A model generated the notes under the pieces. The model did not search any database. It saw only the letters and a list, made by a program, of their open reading frames with translations, and was not told where the DNA came from. Position numbers and translations under genes: made by a program. Shown here piece by piece: positions 40,908-47,931 of a stretch of DNA of 47,931 nucleotides. Within the stretch, counting starts at the first letter, position 1. Each line of letters opens with the position of its first letter. The stretch spans positions 1-47,931 of the forward strand of contig CAZYBG010000016.1 in NCBI GenBank assembly GCA_964645155.1, in the 5' to 3' direction. Source of the DNA: CAZYBG01 sp964645155. GTDB lineage: Bacteria; Pseudomonadota; Alphaproteobacteria; Rhodobacterales; Rhodobacteraceae.

Positions 40908-42407
40908 CTACTCCATCGCCTTGAAATGGAACTCGCCGCCCTCCTTCAGCCCGCTCGGCCAGCGCGCCGTCACCGTCTTGGTCCGGGTGTAGAAGCGGAA
41001 CGCGTCCGGCCCGTGCTGGTTCAGGTCGCCGAAGCCGGACTTCTTCCAGCCTCCGAACGTGTGGTAGGCCAGCGGCACCGGGATCGGTACGTTGATCCCG
41101 ACCATGCCGATGTTGATCCGGGCCGCAAAGTCGCGCGCGGTGTCGCCGTCGCGGGTGAAGATCGCGGTGCCGTTGCCGTATTCGTGGTCCATCGCCAGGG
41201 CCAGGGCGTCCTCGTAGCTCGTCGCCCGCACGGTGGTCAGCACCGGTCCGAAGATCTCCTGGCGGTAGATGTCCATCTCGCGCGTGGCCCTGTCGAACAG
41301 GGTCGGGCCCATGAAGAACCCGCTCTCGTAGCCCTGCAGGCGGAAGTCGCGCCCGTCGACCACCAGCTCGGCGCCCTGCTCGACCCCCGAGTTGATCAGG
41401 CCGAGCACCCGCTCGCGCGCGGCGCCGGTGACGAGGGGGCCGTAATCGACATCGGTTCCCGCGGTATAGGGGCCGACCTTCAGCTTCTCGATCCGCGGCA
41501 CCAGCTTCTCGATCAGCGCGTCGGCGGTGCGCTCGCCCACCGGCACCGCGACCGAGATCGCCATGCAGCGCTCGCCCGCAGCGCCGTAGCCGGCACCGAC
41601 CAGCGCGTCGGCGGCCTGGTCCATGTCGGCGTCGGGCATCACGATCATGTGGTTCTTCGCGCCGCCGAAGCACTGCACCCGCTTGCCCGCCGCGCAGCCG
41701 CGGGAATAGATGTACTCCGCAATCGGGGTCGAGCCGACGAAGCCCACCGCCATCACCGTGCGGTTGTCTAGGATCGCGTCCACCGCCTCCTTGTCGCCGT
41801 TCACCACCTGCAGGATGCCATCGGGCAGCCCGGCCTCCTGCAGCAGCTCCGCCAGCATCAGCGGCACCGAGGGGTCGCGCTCGGAGGGCTTGAGGATGAA
41901 GGCGTTGCCGCAGGCGATGGCGGGGCCCAGCTTCCACATCGGGATCATCGCAGGGAAGTTGAAGGGGGTAATTCCCGCAACGACCCCAAGGGGTTGGCGC
42001 ATGGAGTACATGTCGATGCCGGGGCCGGCACCGTCGGTGAACTCGCCCTTCAGAAGGTGCGGCGCGCCGATGCAGAACTCGATCACCTCGAGCCCGCGCT
42101 GCACGTCGCCCTTGGCGTCGGGAATCGTCTTGCCGTGCTCGCGCGACAGCGCCTCGGCCAGCTTCTCCATGTCGCGGTTGAGCAGCCGCACGAACTCCAT
42201 CATCACCCGGGCGCGCTTCTGCGGGTTCGTCGCCCCCCATTTCGGCTGCGCCGCCGCCGCCGAGGCGACGGCGGCATCGAGCTCGGCCTTCGAGGCGAGC
42301 GCCACCCTCGCCTGCACCTCGCCCGTGGCGGGGTTGTAGACATCCGCGTCGCGGCCCGACATGCCCGCGCTGCGGCGGCCGTCGATCCAGTGGCCGATTT
42401 CCTGCAT
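40908..42407 (-). CDS. mmsA: CoA-acylating methylmalonate-semialdehyde dehydrogenase
   Basis: A 499-residue aldehyde dehydrogenase superfamily member that converts methylmalonate semialdehyde, NAD and CoA to propionyl-CoA. GITPFNFPAMIPMW, GFVGSTPIAEYIY, FGGAKNHMIVMPDAD and the catalytic-Cys segment AAGERCMAISVAV are the MmsA signatures. It completes the valine pathway together with the acyl-CoA dehydrogenase, hydrolase and mmsB genes, from which it is separated by two unrelated genes. GGGAGG lies upstream of the ATG. Confidence 0.94.
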   Translation of the reverse strand: MQEIGHWIDGRRSAGMSGRDADVYNPATGEVQARVALASKAELDAAVASAAAAQPKWGATNPQKRARVMMEFVRLLNRDMEKLAEALSREHGKTIPDAKGDVQRGLEVIEFCIGAPHLLKGEFTDGAGPGIDMYSMRQPLGVVAGITPFNFPAMIPMWKLGPAIACGNAFILKPSERDPSVPLMLAELLQEAGLPDGILQVVNGDKEAVDAILDNRTVMAVGFVGSTPIAEYIYSRGCAAGKRVQCFGGAKNHMIVMPDADMDQAADALVGAGYGAAGERCMAISVAVPVGERTADALIEKLVPRIEKLKVGPYTAGTDVDYGPLVTGAARERVLGLINSGVEQGAELVVDGRDFRLQGYESGFFMGPTLFDRATREMDIYRQEIFGPVLTTVRATSYEDALALAMDHEYGNGTAIFTRDGDTARDFAARINIGMVGINVPIPVPLAYHTFGGWKKSGFGDLNQHGPDAFRFYTRTKTVTARWPSGLKEGGEFHFKAME

Positions 42408-42710
42408 CGCATCCTCCCTGATCTGTCGTCGGCCACCCTAGTCTTGCGGAAATGCCGGAGGAAGGGGCAGGTTGGCAAAAGCGCCGTGCAGGAATTCGGG
42501 CATGCCGCCCGCACCCGACCGGGATGACCTGCGGACCTTCCCCGCCGTTACGCTTCGCCGTCACGCTTCGCCGTCACGCCTCGCCGTCACGCTTCGCCGT
42601 CACGCTTCGTCGCGACGCTCCGGCGCGAACCCGCACGGCGCGAAGCCGTCGCTTGACAGGGGGCCGGGGCAGGTTGACGCTGCGGAAAACACAAAAGCTG
42701 GAGGAGCGCC
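42408..42710. other. 303-base divergent spacer with tandem repeat
   Basis: Gap between mmsA (minus) and the CBS gene (plus). It contains the 13-bp tandem array at 42550-42614 and, on the plus strand, a TTGACA hexamer at 42653-42658 without a good -10 at normal spacing. No open frame with recognisable protein was found. Confidence 0.5.
42550..42614 (+). repeat. 13-bp tandem repeat, five copies
   Basis: ACGCTTCGCCGTC is repeated at 42550, 42563, 42576 (one change), 42589 and 42602 (last copy partly diverged) without spacers. Copies are too short and have no spacers, so it is not CRISPR. It probably varies in length between strains. Confidence 0.85.
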
Positions 42711-43145
42711 ATGCAAGTGCACGTCATCCTGAAGTCGAAGGCCGATGACGGCGTCGTCACGATCGCGCCCGGCGCGACCCTGGGCCAGGCGGCGGAACTC
42801 CTCTCGACCCGACGGATCGGCGCGCTCGTCGTCTCGCCCGACGGCAAGCGCGTCGACGGGATCCTGTCGGAGCGCGACATCGTCCGCGAGCTCGGCCGGC
42901 GCGGCACCGACTGCCTCACCGAGCCTGTCGAGGAGGCGATGACGAAGAAGATCATCAGCTGCCGCCGCGACGAGACCGCCGACCAGGTGCTGCAGAAGAT
43001 GACCGACGGCCGCTTCCGCCACTTGCCGGTGATCGAGGGTGGCCAGATGGTCGGGCTGATCTCGATCGGCGACGTGGTGAAGGCACGGCTTTCCGAGCTT
43101 TCGATGGAGAAGGACGCGCTGGAGGGGATGATCAAGGGGTTCTGA
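42711..43145 (+). CDS. Two-CBS-domain protein
   Basis: A 144-residue protein made of a pair of CBS domains (about 10-65 and 75-130), with the typical GALVVSPDGKRVDGILSERDIVREL and HLPVIEGGQMVGLISIGDVVK patterns. Such stand-alone Bateman modules bind adenine nucleotides and regulate partners that cannot be identified here. CTGGAGGAG precedes the ATG. It lies upstream of coaD on the same strand. Confidence 0.9.
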   Translation: MQVHVILKSKADDGVVTIAPGATLGQAAELLSTRRIGALVVSPDGKRVDGILSERDIVRELGRRGTDCLTEPVEEAMTKKIISCRRDETADQVLQKMTDGRFRHLPVIEGGQMVGLISIGDVVKARLSELSMEKDALEGMIKGF

Positions 43146-43214
43146 GGCCGCACCGCCCTTGCAAACGGCCGCGCAATATTGTTGCCTGCGGGCGCGGAGG
43201 AGTGGGGATACCTG

Positions 43215-43712
43215 ATGCGCATCGGCCTCTACCCGGGCACGTTCGACCCGCCGACGCTGGGCCATCTCGACATCATCCGCCGCTCGGCCGTGCTGGTCGA
43301 CCGCCTGGTGATCGGCATCGCGATCAACCGCGACAAGGGCCCGCTGTTCTCGCTCGAGGAGCGCGTCGAGATGATCGAGGGGGAATGCGCGGCCCTGCGC
43401 CGCGAGACCGGGATCGAGATCGTGGCGCATCCGTTCGAGAACCTGCTGATCGACTGCGCGCGCGATGTCGGCGCGTCGATCATCATCCGCGGGCTGCGGG
43501 CGGTCGCGGATTTCGAGTACGAGTTCCAGATGGTCGGCATGAACCGCCGGCTCGACGACACGATCGAGACCGTGTTCCTGATGGCCGAGGCCGAGCATCA
43601 GGCGATCGCGTCGAAGCTCGTCAAGGAGATCGCGCGCCTCGGGGGCAACGTCGCGCCCTTCGTGACGGCTCCGGTCAAGGTTGCCCTCGACGCCCGGTAT
43701 CCGCGGCGTTGA
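43215..43712 (+). CDS. coaD: Phosphopantetheine adenylyltransferase
   Basis: A 165-residue nucleotidyltransferase that makes dephospho-CoA from 4'-phosphopantetheine and ATP. RIGLYPGTFDPPTLGHLDII contains the TxGH motif (about residues 14-17); RGLRAVADFEYEFQM and the C-terminal VKEIARLGGNVAPFV are typical. Length is standard. The ATG at 43215 was chosen over one 36 bases upstream, because CoaD proteins begin directly at the MRIGLYPG strand. It is followed by a strong hairpin. Confidence 0.95.
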   Translation: MRIGLYPGTFDPPTLGHLDIIRRSAVLVDRLVIGIAINRDKGPLFSLEERVEMIEGECAALRRETGIEIVAHPFENLLIDCARDVGASIIIRGLRAVADFEYEFQMVGMNRRLDDTIETVFLMAEAEHQAIASKLVKEIARLGGNVAPFVTAPVKVALDARYPRR

Positions 43713-43717
43713 GGCCC

Positions 43718-43749
43718 GTCCGGGCGGGGAGGGGAGGCCCCGCCCGGAC
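43718..43749. terminator. Perfect 12-bp hairpin after coaD
   Basis: GTCCGGGCGGGG (43718-43729) pairs perfectly with 43738-43749 around an 8-base purine loop (AGGGGAGG). There is no U-tract. It lies 5 bases after the coaD stop and 16 bases before the next ATG, so it may both stop coaD transcripts and mask the following ribosome site. Confidence 0.6.
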
Positions 43750-43765
43750 ACTGACGGGGGTCGGC

Positions 43766-44563
43766 ATGGGGTTCTGGGGGTTCTGGACATTCGGGGCCGT
43801 GGCGCTTGCGCTCTACGCCGCCTACGGCGCGCTGATGGTGCGGGTGCACCCGGCGTTCCTCTACCCCTTCCTGCAGGACGTCCCGCGGATCGCGGGCTTC
43901 GCGCGGGCCGACGTTCCCATCGCCGGCGCGCCGCCCGCGAGCGTTCTGGTCGGCGGGCCGGAGGGCGGCGCGCCGGTCCTGTTCTTCATGGGCAATGCCG
44001 GCGCGGCGGGGCTGTTCGAGGACTGGCTGCGCCTGCACGCCGATGCCGGCCGTCGCGTGGTCGCGCTGGAATACCGCGGCGGCGGCGGGCTTGCCGGCAC
44101 GCCGTCCGAGGTGCGGCTGAAGGCCGACGCCCTCGCCGTCCACGACTGGCTCGCCGCCCGGGAGGGCGCGCCGGTGCTCCTGCACGGGTTCTCGCTCGGC
44201 AGCGGGCTCGCGCTCCATGTGGCGGCGCGGCGCGAGGTGGCGGGTGTCGTGCTCGAGGCGCCCTTTTCGCGCCTCTGCCGGCTGATGGCACGCCGTGCGC
44301 TGCTGCCGGCCTGCCTGCTGCCGGTGCAGCGCTGGGACAGCCTTGCCGATGTGCCCGCGGTGACCGCGCCGGTCGTGATCCTGCATGGCGAGGCCGACAC
44401 ACTGATCCCGATCGGCGAGGCGGAGCGGCTGGCCGCGGCCTTCGCCCGCACCGGTCGGCCGGCGGAGTTCGTGCGCCTGCCCGGAGGCGGGCACGCCGAT
44501 CTGCCGGGATTTGCCGCCTATGCCGATGTGATCGCCGGGTTGCCCCTGCGTCAGCCGCCGTAG
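43766..44563 (+). CDS. Membrane-anchored alpha/beta hydrolase
   Basis: A 265-residue protein. An N-terminal membrane helix (about 3-25, FWGFWTFGAVALALYAAYGAL) is followed by an alpha/beta hydrolase core: FFMGNAGAAGLFEDWL, the nucleophile elbow LLHGFSLGSGLAL (Ser about 151), the acid in ILHGEADTLIP and the His in PGGGHADLPG. It resembles the ABHD13/FrsA-like BEM46 group. The substrate is unknown. It ends in a 13-base overlap with the convergent DUF1127 gene. Confidence 0.82.
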   Translation: MGFWGFWTFGAVALALYAAYGALMVRVHPAFLYPFLQDVPRIAGFARADVPIAGAPPASVLVGGPEGGAPVLFFMGNAGAAGLFEDWLRLHADAGRRVVALEYRGGGGLAGTPSEVRLKADALAVHDWLAAREGAPVLLHGFSLGSGLALHVAARREVAGVVLEAPFSRLCRLMARRALLPACLLPVQRWDSLADVPAVTAPVVILHGEADTLIPIGEAERLAAAFARTGRPAEFVRLPGGGHADLPGFAAYADVIAGLPLRQPP

Positions 44564-44709
44564 ACCGCGCGGTGCGCGATCGTACGCGCGTCGCCGCGAT
44601 AGAGGTCGAGGTCGAGCGCCACGTCGAGCGGCATGCGCTCGAGCTCGGCGACGGTGCGGCGATACTTCGACCAGGCGTTCAGACGGCCGCGGATCATGCT
44701 CATGGTCAT
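44551..44709 (-). CDS. DUF1127 (YjiS-like) small protein
   Basis: A 52-residue protein (MTMSMIRGRLNAWSKYRRTVAELERMPLDVALDLDLYRGD...). WxxYRRTxxELxxMPxxxxxDLxLxRxD is the DUF1127 pattern. Small arginine-rich DUF1127 proteins act in phosphate, carbon and stress responses and RNA metabolism in alphaproteobacteria. AAAGGAGGG lies 7 bases before the ATG, an unusually strong ribosome site. An inverted repeat CCTTGC / GCAAGG (44737-44742, 44774-44779) lies in its upstream region. Confidence 0.85.
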   Translation of the reverse strand: MTMSMIRGRLNAWSKYRRTVAELERMPLDVALDLDLYRGDARTIAHRAVYGG

Positions 44710-44823
44710 CGTGGTTCCCTCCTTTGCGGAACCGGTCCTTGCAGATCGGAAGATGGCAGTTCCGTTAGCGCTAGCAAGGTCGGGCGGGAGATAGCCGGCA
44801 TGCAGCGGGCGCAAGGCGGGCGG

Positions 44824-47358
44824 CTACCCCGCGGCGCTGCCCGCCGCGGCGCCGGCGGCCCCCGGCGGCCCGAGGTCGAGCGTCAGGCCCCGGCGCGCGG
44901 CATTGGCGCGGATCGCCTCGCGCAGCCCGTCGTGCCGGCGGAGCAGGTCGAGAAAGCGCGGCTCGTCGAGGACAAGGAGCGTCGTCGGGATCACCGCGCG
45001 GACCTCGGCCTGCGCCGGGGTGCGCGAGAGGAGCGCGAAATGCCCGATCATGTCCCCGGGCCCGAGCCGGCGCGCCGCGCCGCCGCGGTCGGTCGCCTCG
45101 ACGGCGCCGGAGGCGATGAAGCCCACCCGCCGCGGCTGCGAGCCCCGGCCGATCAGGAGCTCGCCCGGCCGGGCGTAGACCGTGCGCAGCGCCCTGGCGA
45201 GGCGGCGCAACTGCGGTTCCTCCATCTCGGCGAAGAACGGAAAGCAGCGCACCAGGTCGGCGCGCTGCACCCGGAGGTCAAGCTTCGGCCGGCGGTCGAG
45301 GGCGGCGTGCCGGGTCGCAATCTCGGCCGAGAGCGAGGCGCGCAGCTCGGGCCCGATCAGCCCGTCGGCGGTCAGCGCCTCGTATTCGCGTTCCTCCAGC
45401 TGCAGCGCGGTTCGCTGGATCAGCCAGCGTTCCACCGCCTCGGTATAGGCCGGGAACTGCTGGCGCAGCGCCTCGAGCGCGGCCGAAGCCTCGGTCACCC
45501 GCCGCTCGAGCAGCTCGTGCAGCAGCTCTGCCACCCGGGCGCCGTGGATCGCCCGGATGCGCGAGTCGATGAAGCCGTGCAGTTCGCGCAGCACCATCGT
45601 CTCGGCGAGCAGCACCTCGAGCCTGAGCCGCGTGACCCGCCGCATCGGCGCCGAGATGCGGAGCCGGTTGTGCAGCAGCTCCGCCAGGCGCTCCGCGCGC
45701 GAGCTTTCGAGGTTGCGCCGCGCCACCGCGCGGTACTCGCCGCGCCCGCCGGTCCGGGTCCGTTCGGCGAGCCGCTCGACCCGGTCGAGCAGCGTCTGCG
45801 CCGGGGCCGCCTCGATCGCGTCGCGTCGGAAGAGGTCGAGGATCAGCTCGCGCTCGCGCCCCGAAAGCGCGATCAGGCCGAGCGTGATCCGGTCGCGGTC
45901 GAGGATCTCGCTGCCCTCGTCGGCCTTGAGCCGCGCGAGGTCGAGCCGCGCCCTGATCGCGGCCTCCTCGGCCTCGGTCATCGTCCGGGCGAGGCCGAGA
46001 TCATGCGCCGCCTCGTGCACCCGGTCACCGACTGACTGCAGCGCGACGGCGACCACCTGGTCGCCGAGCGCCGCGTCGATCGGCGACAGCCGGTCGAGCC
46101 CGAGCCGGCGGATCAGCGGCCGGAGCGTCATGCCCTGCACGATCAGCGTGTAGAGCGTGAAGCCGGTGGCGACGATGCCGACCTGGCGCCGGATCTCGAG
46201 GTCGATCGTCAGGTTCTCGGTCACCGCGAGCGCGAGGGCCAGCGTCACGGCGCCGCGGAGCCCGCCCCAGAGGATCGCGATCCGGTAGGGCCGCTCGACC
46301 CGCGGCGACAGCCGCGCCCGCGACAGCAGCGGCAGCAGCCCGAACAGGATGACGACCCGCGCCGCCAGCGCCGCCGCCACGGTGATCGCCACCAGGACCA
46401 GGTCCGACAGCTGCGCCTGCTCCATCAGCCGCGGGATGAAGAGCGCGGCGAGGATGAAGATGAAGGCCCCCGCCCAGTGGGCGAGCAGGTCCCAGGTATC
46501 GCGCAGCTTGGCGAGCGTGGCGGGCCGGAGCCGGCCCGCCGCGAGGAGGTTGAGCGTCAGCCCCGCCGCCACCACCGCGACCACCCCCGAGGCGCCGGCC
46601 AGCCGCTCGGCGCCGACATAGGTGAGATAGGGCAGCGCCACGCTGACCGAGATCTGCGCCAGCGGGTGCGCCGGCATCCGCGCCATCAGCTCGAGTGCAA
46701 TCCGCGCCGCGAGCCAGCCGGCCGCCGCCCCGCCAAGCAGGATCCATGGAAAGCCGGCCAGCGCCGGGCCGAGCGCGGGGTCTTCCGACGTGCGCGAGAC
46801 GAAGCCGAGGAACAGCCCGAACAGCGCGATCGCGGCGGCATCGTTCAGCAGGCTCTCGCCCTCGACGATCCGGGCCAGCCGCTGCGGCGCCGGCAGCGAC
46901 CGGAACACCGAGACGACGGCCGAGGGATCGGTCGTCGAGACGATGGCGCCGATCAGCAGACAGGCCATCAGCGGCAGGTCCGAGAACGGCACGAGGGCGG
47001 CGCCGACCGCCACGGTGGCGACCGCGACGGCGACGATCGCGAGGGTGAGGATCGGCACCCAGTCGTCGAGCATCCGCCGGACGTTCAGCGACAGCGCCAC
47101 CTGGAAGATCAGCGTCGGCAGGAAGACGTAGAGGAAGGCGCTGGCGCGGATCGGGAACTGCAGGACGGCAAGCGCCACCGGGTTCAGCGCGTCGGTGAGG
47201 TCGGTGCGCCAGAAGAACGTCGCGCCGCCGCCGATCAGAATGCCCATCGCGGCGAGGATCACCGTGAACGGCAGGCCGAGCCGGTCGGCCGCCTGCTCGC
47301 TCAACGCGACGACGACGAAGAGGGCGGCGATCAGGCTGACGGCGACGGCGATGTCCAT
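44824..47358 (-). CDS. CPA1 Na+(K+)/H+ antiporter with C-terminal cyclic-nucleotide-binding-type domain
   Basis: An 844-residue protein. Residues about 1-410 are a CPA1 exchanger with 12-13 helices (IVSTTDPSAVVSVFR, EGESLLNDAAAIALFGLFLG, ILWGGLRGAVTLALAL carrying the ion-binding Asp/Glu and Arg). A long cytosolic helical region (about 430-690) leads to a cNMP-binding-like beta roll (about 700-815; CFPFFAEMEEPQLRRLARALRTVYARPGELLIGRGS, GDMIGHFALLSRTPAQAEVRAV). The architecture resembles plant SOS1 and some bacterial NhaP relatives. It would exchange cytosolic Na+ or K+ for H+, gated by a cytosolic ligand or by autoinhibition. Confidence 0.9.
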   Translation of the reverse strand: MDIAVAVSLIAALFVVVALSEQAADRLGLPFTVILAAMGILIGGGATFFWRTDLTDALNPVALAVLQFPIRASAFLYVFLPTLIFQVALSLNVRRMLDDWVPILTLAIVAVAVATVAVGAALVPFSDLPLMACLLIGAIVSTTDPSAVVSVFRSLPAPQRLARIVEGESLLNDAAAIALFGLFLGFVSRTSEDPALGPALAGFPWILLGGAAAGWLAARIALELMARMPAHPLAQISVSVALPYLTYVGAERLAGASGVVAVVAAGLTLNLLAAGRLRPATLAKLRDTWDLLAHWAGAFIFILAALFIPRLMEQAQLSDLVLVAITVAAALAARVVILFGLLPLLSRARLSPRVERPYRIAILWGGLRGAVTLALALAVTENLTIDLEIRRQVGIVATGFTLYTLIVQGMTLRPLIRRLGLDRLSPIDAALGDQVVAVALQSVGDRVHEAAHDLGLARTMTEAEEAAIRARLDLARLKADEGSEILDRDRITLGLIALSGRERELILDLFRRDAIEAAPAQTLLDRVERLAERTRTGGRGEYRAVARRNLESSRAERLAELLHNRLRISAPMRRVTRLRLEVLLAETMVLRELHGFIDSRIRAIHGARVAELLHELLERRVTEASAALEALRQQFPAYTEAVERWLIQRTALQLEEREYEALTADGLIGPELRASLSAEIATRHAALDRRPKLDLRVQRADLVRCFPFFAEMEEPQLRRLARALRTVYARPGELLIGRGSQPRRVGFIASGAVEATDRGGAARRLGPGDMIGHFALLSRTPAQAEVRAVIPTTLLVLDEPRFLDLLRRHDGLREAIRANAARRGLTLDLGPPGAAGAAAGSAAG

Positions 47359-47380
47359 GCCGACCTGATACCATGCGGAA

Positions 47381-47406
47381 CGGCCCGGCGCAGGGGCGCC
47401 GGGCCG
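47381..47406 (-). terminator. Hairpin between GAPDH and antiporter genes
   Basis: CGGCCCGGCGC (47381-47391) and GCGCCGGGCCG (47396-47406) form a perfect 11-bp stem with a 4-base loop. It lies about 24 bases past the GAPDH stop and 23 bases before the antiporter ATG on the same strand. On the minus strand it is followed only by TTCC, so termination may be partial. Confidence 0.65.
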
Positions 47407-47430
47407 ACTTTCTGTTTCAGGCCGGTAACT

Positions 47431-47931
47431 TTAGATCAGCTTGCCCATCGCGACGGCGGTGTCCGCCATCCGGTTCGAGAAGCCCCATTCGTTGTCATAC
47501 CAGGTGAGGATCCGGCACATCGTGCCTTCCAGAACCTTGGTCTGGTCCATGTGGAAGATCGAGCTGCGCGGGTCGTGGTTGAAGTCCGACGAGACGTTCT
47601 TGTGCTCGGTGTAGCCGAGGATGCCCTTGAGCGGCCCGTCGGCCGCGGCCTTGATCGCGGCGTTGATCTCCTGCACGCCGGTCTCGCGCGCCGCCTCGAA
47701 GGTCAGGTCGACGACCGAGACGTTCGGCGTCGGCACCCGGATCGCCACGCCGTCGAGCCTGCCCTTCAGCTCGGGCAGGACGAGGCCCACTGCCTTCGCC
47801 GCGCCGGTCGAGGTCGGGATCATGTTCAGCGCCGCGGCGCGGGCGCGGTAGAGGTCCTTGTGCATGGTATCCAGCGTCGGCTGGTCGCCGGTATAGCTGT
47901 GGATCGTGGTCATGAAGCCGCGCTCGATGCC
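47431..47931 (-). CDS. Glyceraldehyde-3-phosphate dehydrogenase, C-terminal half (gene cut by the window edge)
   Basis: The visible 166 codons run open to the last base (GIERGFMTTIHSYTGDQ...) and end in LTWYDNEWGFSNRMADTAVAMGKLI. The catalytic His is in TTIHSYTGDQ; the catalytic Cys lies beyond the window. KAVGLVLPELKGRLDGVAIRVPTPNVSVVDLTF and NDPRSSIF-like elements are typical of type I GAPDH. It acts in glycolysis, gluconeogenesis or the Calvin cycle. The methionine at 47913 is internal, not the start. gap is likely but other paralogues are possible. Confidence 0.93.
   Translation of the reverse strand, partial: GIERGFMTTIHSYTGDQPTLDTMHKDLYRARAAALNMIPTSTGAAKAVGLVLPELKGRLDGVAIRVPTPNVSVVDLTFEAARETGVQEINAAIKAAADGPLKGILGYTEHKNVSSDFNHDPRSSIFHMDQTKVLEGTMCRILTWYDNEWGFSNRMADTAVAMGKLI

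Noticed and set aside
42550..42614. Possible CRISPR array
   Set aside because: The units are 13 bp and directly abutting with no spacers, and no cas genes are present.

Overview
The window is a very GC-rich, gene-dense stretch of bacterial chromosome with about 50 protein genes, many joined by ATGA or GTGA overlaps. No rRNA, tRNA or CRISPR array was seen. Gene content points to an alphaproteobacterium, most likely Rhodobacterales. The evidence is a TAXI-type TRAP transporter with fused permease, a surE-pcm-nlpD cluster, a valine catabolic set with methylmalonate-semialdehyde dehydrogenase, a carnitine dehydrogenase-thioesterase fusion, and an intergenic hairpin followed by CCTCCGGCGGGGATATTT, a sequence I recall from many Rhodobacterales genomes. 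The genus cannot be named from this sequence.

Layout. 1-5.7 kb: an EF-hand protein, DUF983 and Nudix proteins, two small-molecule transporters, and a fatty acid desaturase divergent from an XRE regulator. 5.7-11.5 kb: a Tas-like aldo/keto reductase, an intact ISAs1-family element (about 1.2 kb, imperfect terminal repeats, 10-bp target duplication), then a four-gene operon whose first and last genes fit L-carnitine degradation to glycine betaine. Two exported lipoproteins, one a lipocalin, lie between them. 11.5-15.7 kb: an ArsR regulator/SRPBCC pair and a TAXI TRAP transporter. 16.1-19.2 kb: a mod cluster (ModE-like HTH, modA, modB, modC) with a palindrome over the modA promoter.

19.2-31.2 kb holds a carbohydrate uptake and catabolic locus. 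A long Tat-type binding protein, two permeases and a KdgK-like kinase run leftward. An ATPase, SGNH esterase, FucU/RbsD mutarotase and ribokinase-family kinase run rightward from the same intergenic palindrome. A von Willebrand factor A protein and a truncated YdeI-like gene, both on the opposite strand, separate the binding protein from its permeases. The substrate is unknown.

31.3-34.1 kb is surE-pcm-nlpD, the last with a catalytically degenerate LytM domain. 34.1-42.4 kb carries a small exported protein, a DUF2892 membrane protein and a Crp/Fnr regulator coupled to mmsB, a 3-hydroxyisobutyryl-CoA hydrolase and an acyl-CoA dehydrogenase. Next come an unrelated hydrolase and a YbdK-type ligase, then mmsA. 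Together these cover valine breakdown from isobutyryl-CoA to propionyl-CoA, except the enoyl-CoA hydratase step. 42.7-47.9 kb has a CBS protein, coaD, an alpha/beta hydrolase, a DUF1127 protein, a large CPA1 antiporter with a cyclic-nucleotide-binding-like tail, and the 3' part of a GAPDH gene cut by the window edge.

The strongest leads are the interrupted sugar locus, the carnitine operon with embedded lipoproteins and an upstream IS, the VWA protein with an 11-residue repeat, and several clear operator-like palindromes whose regulators are not adjacent.
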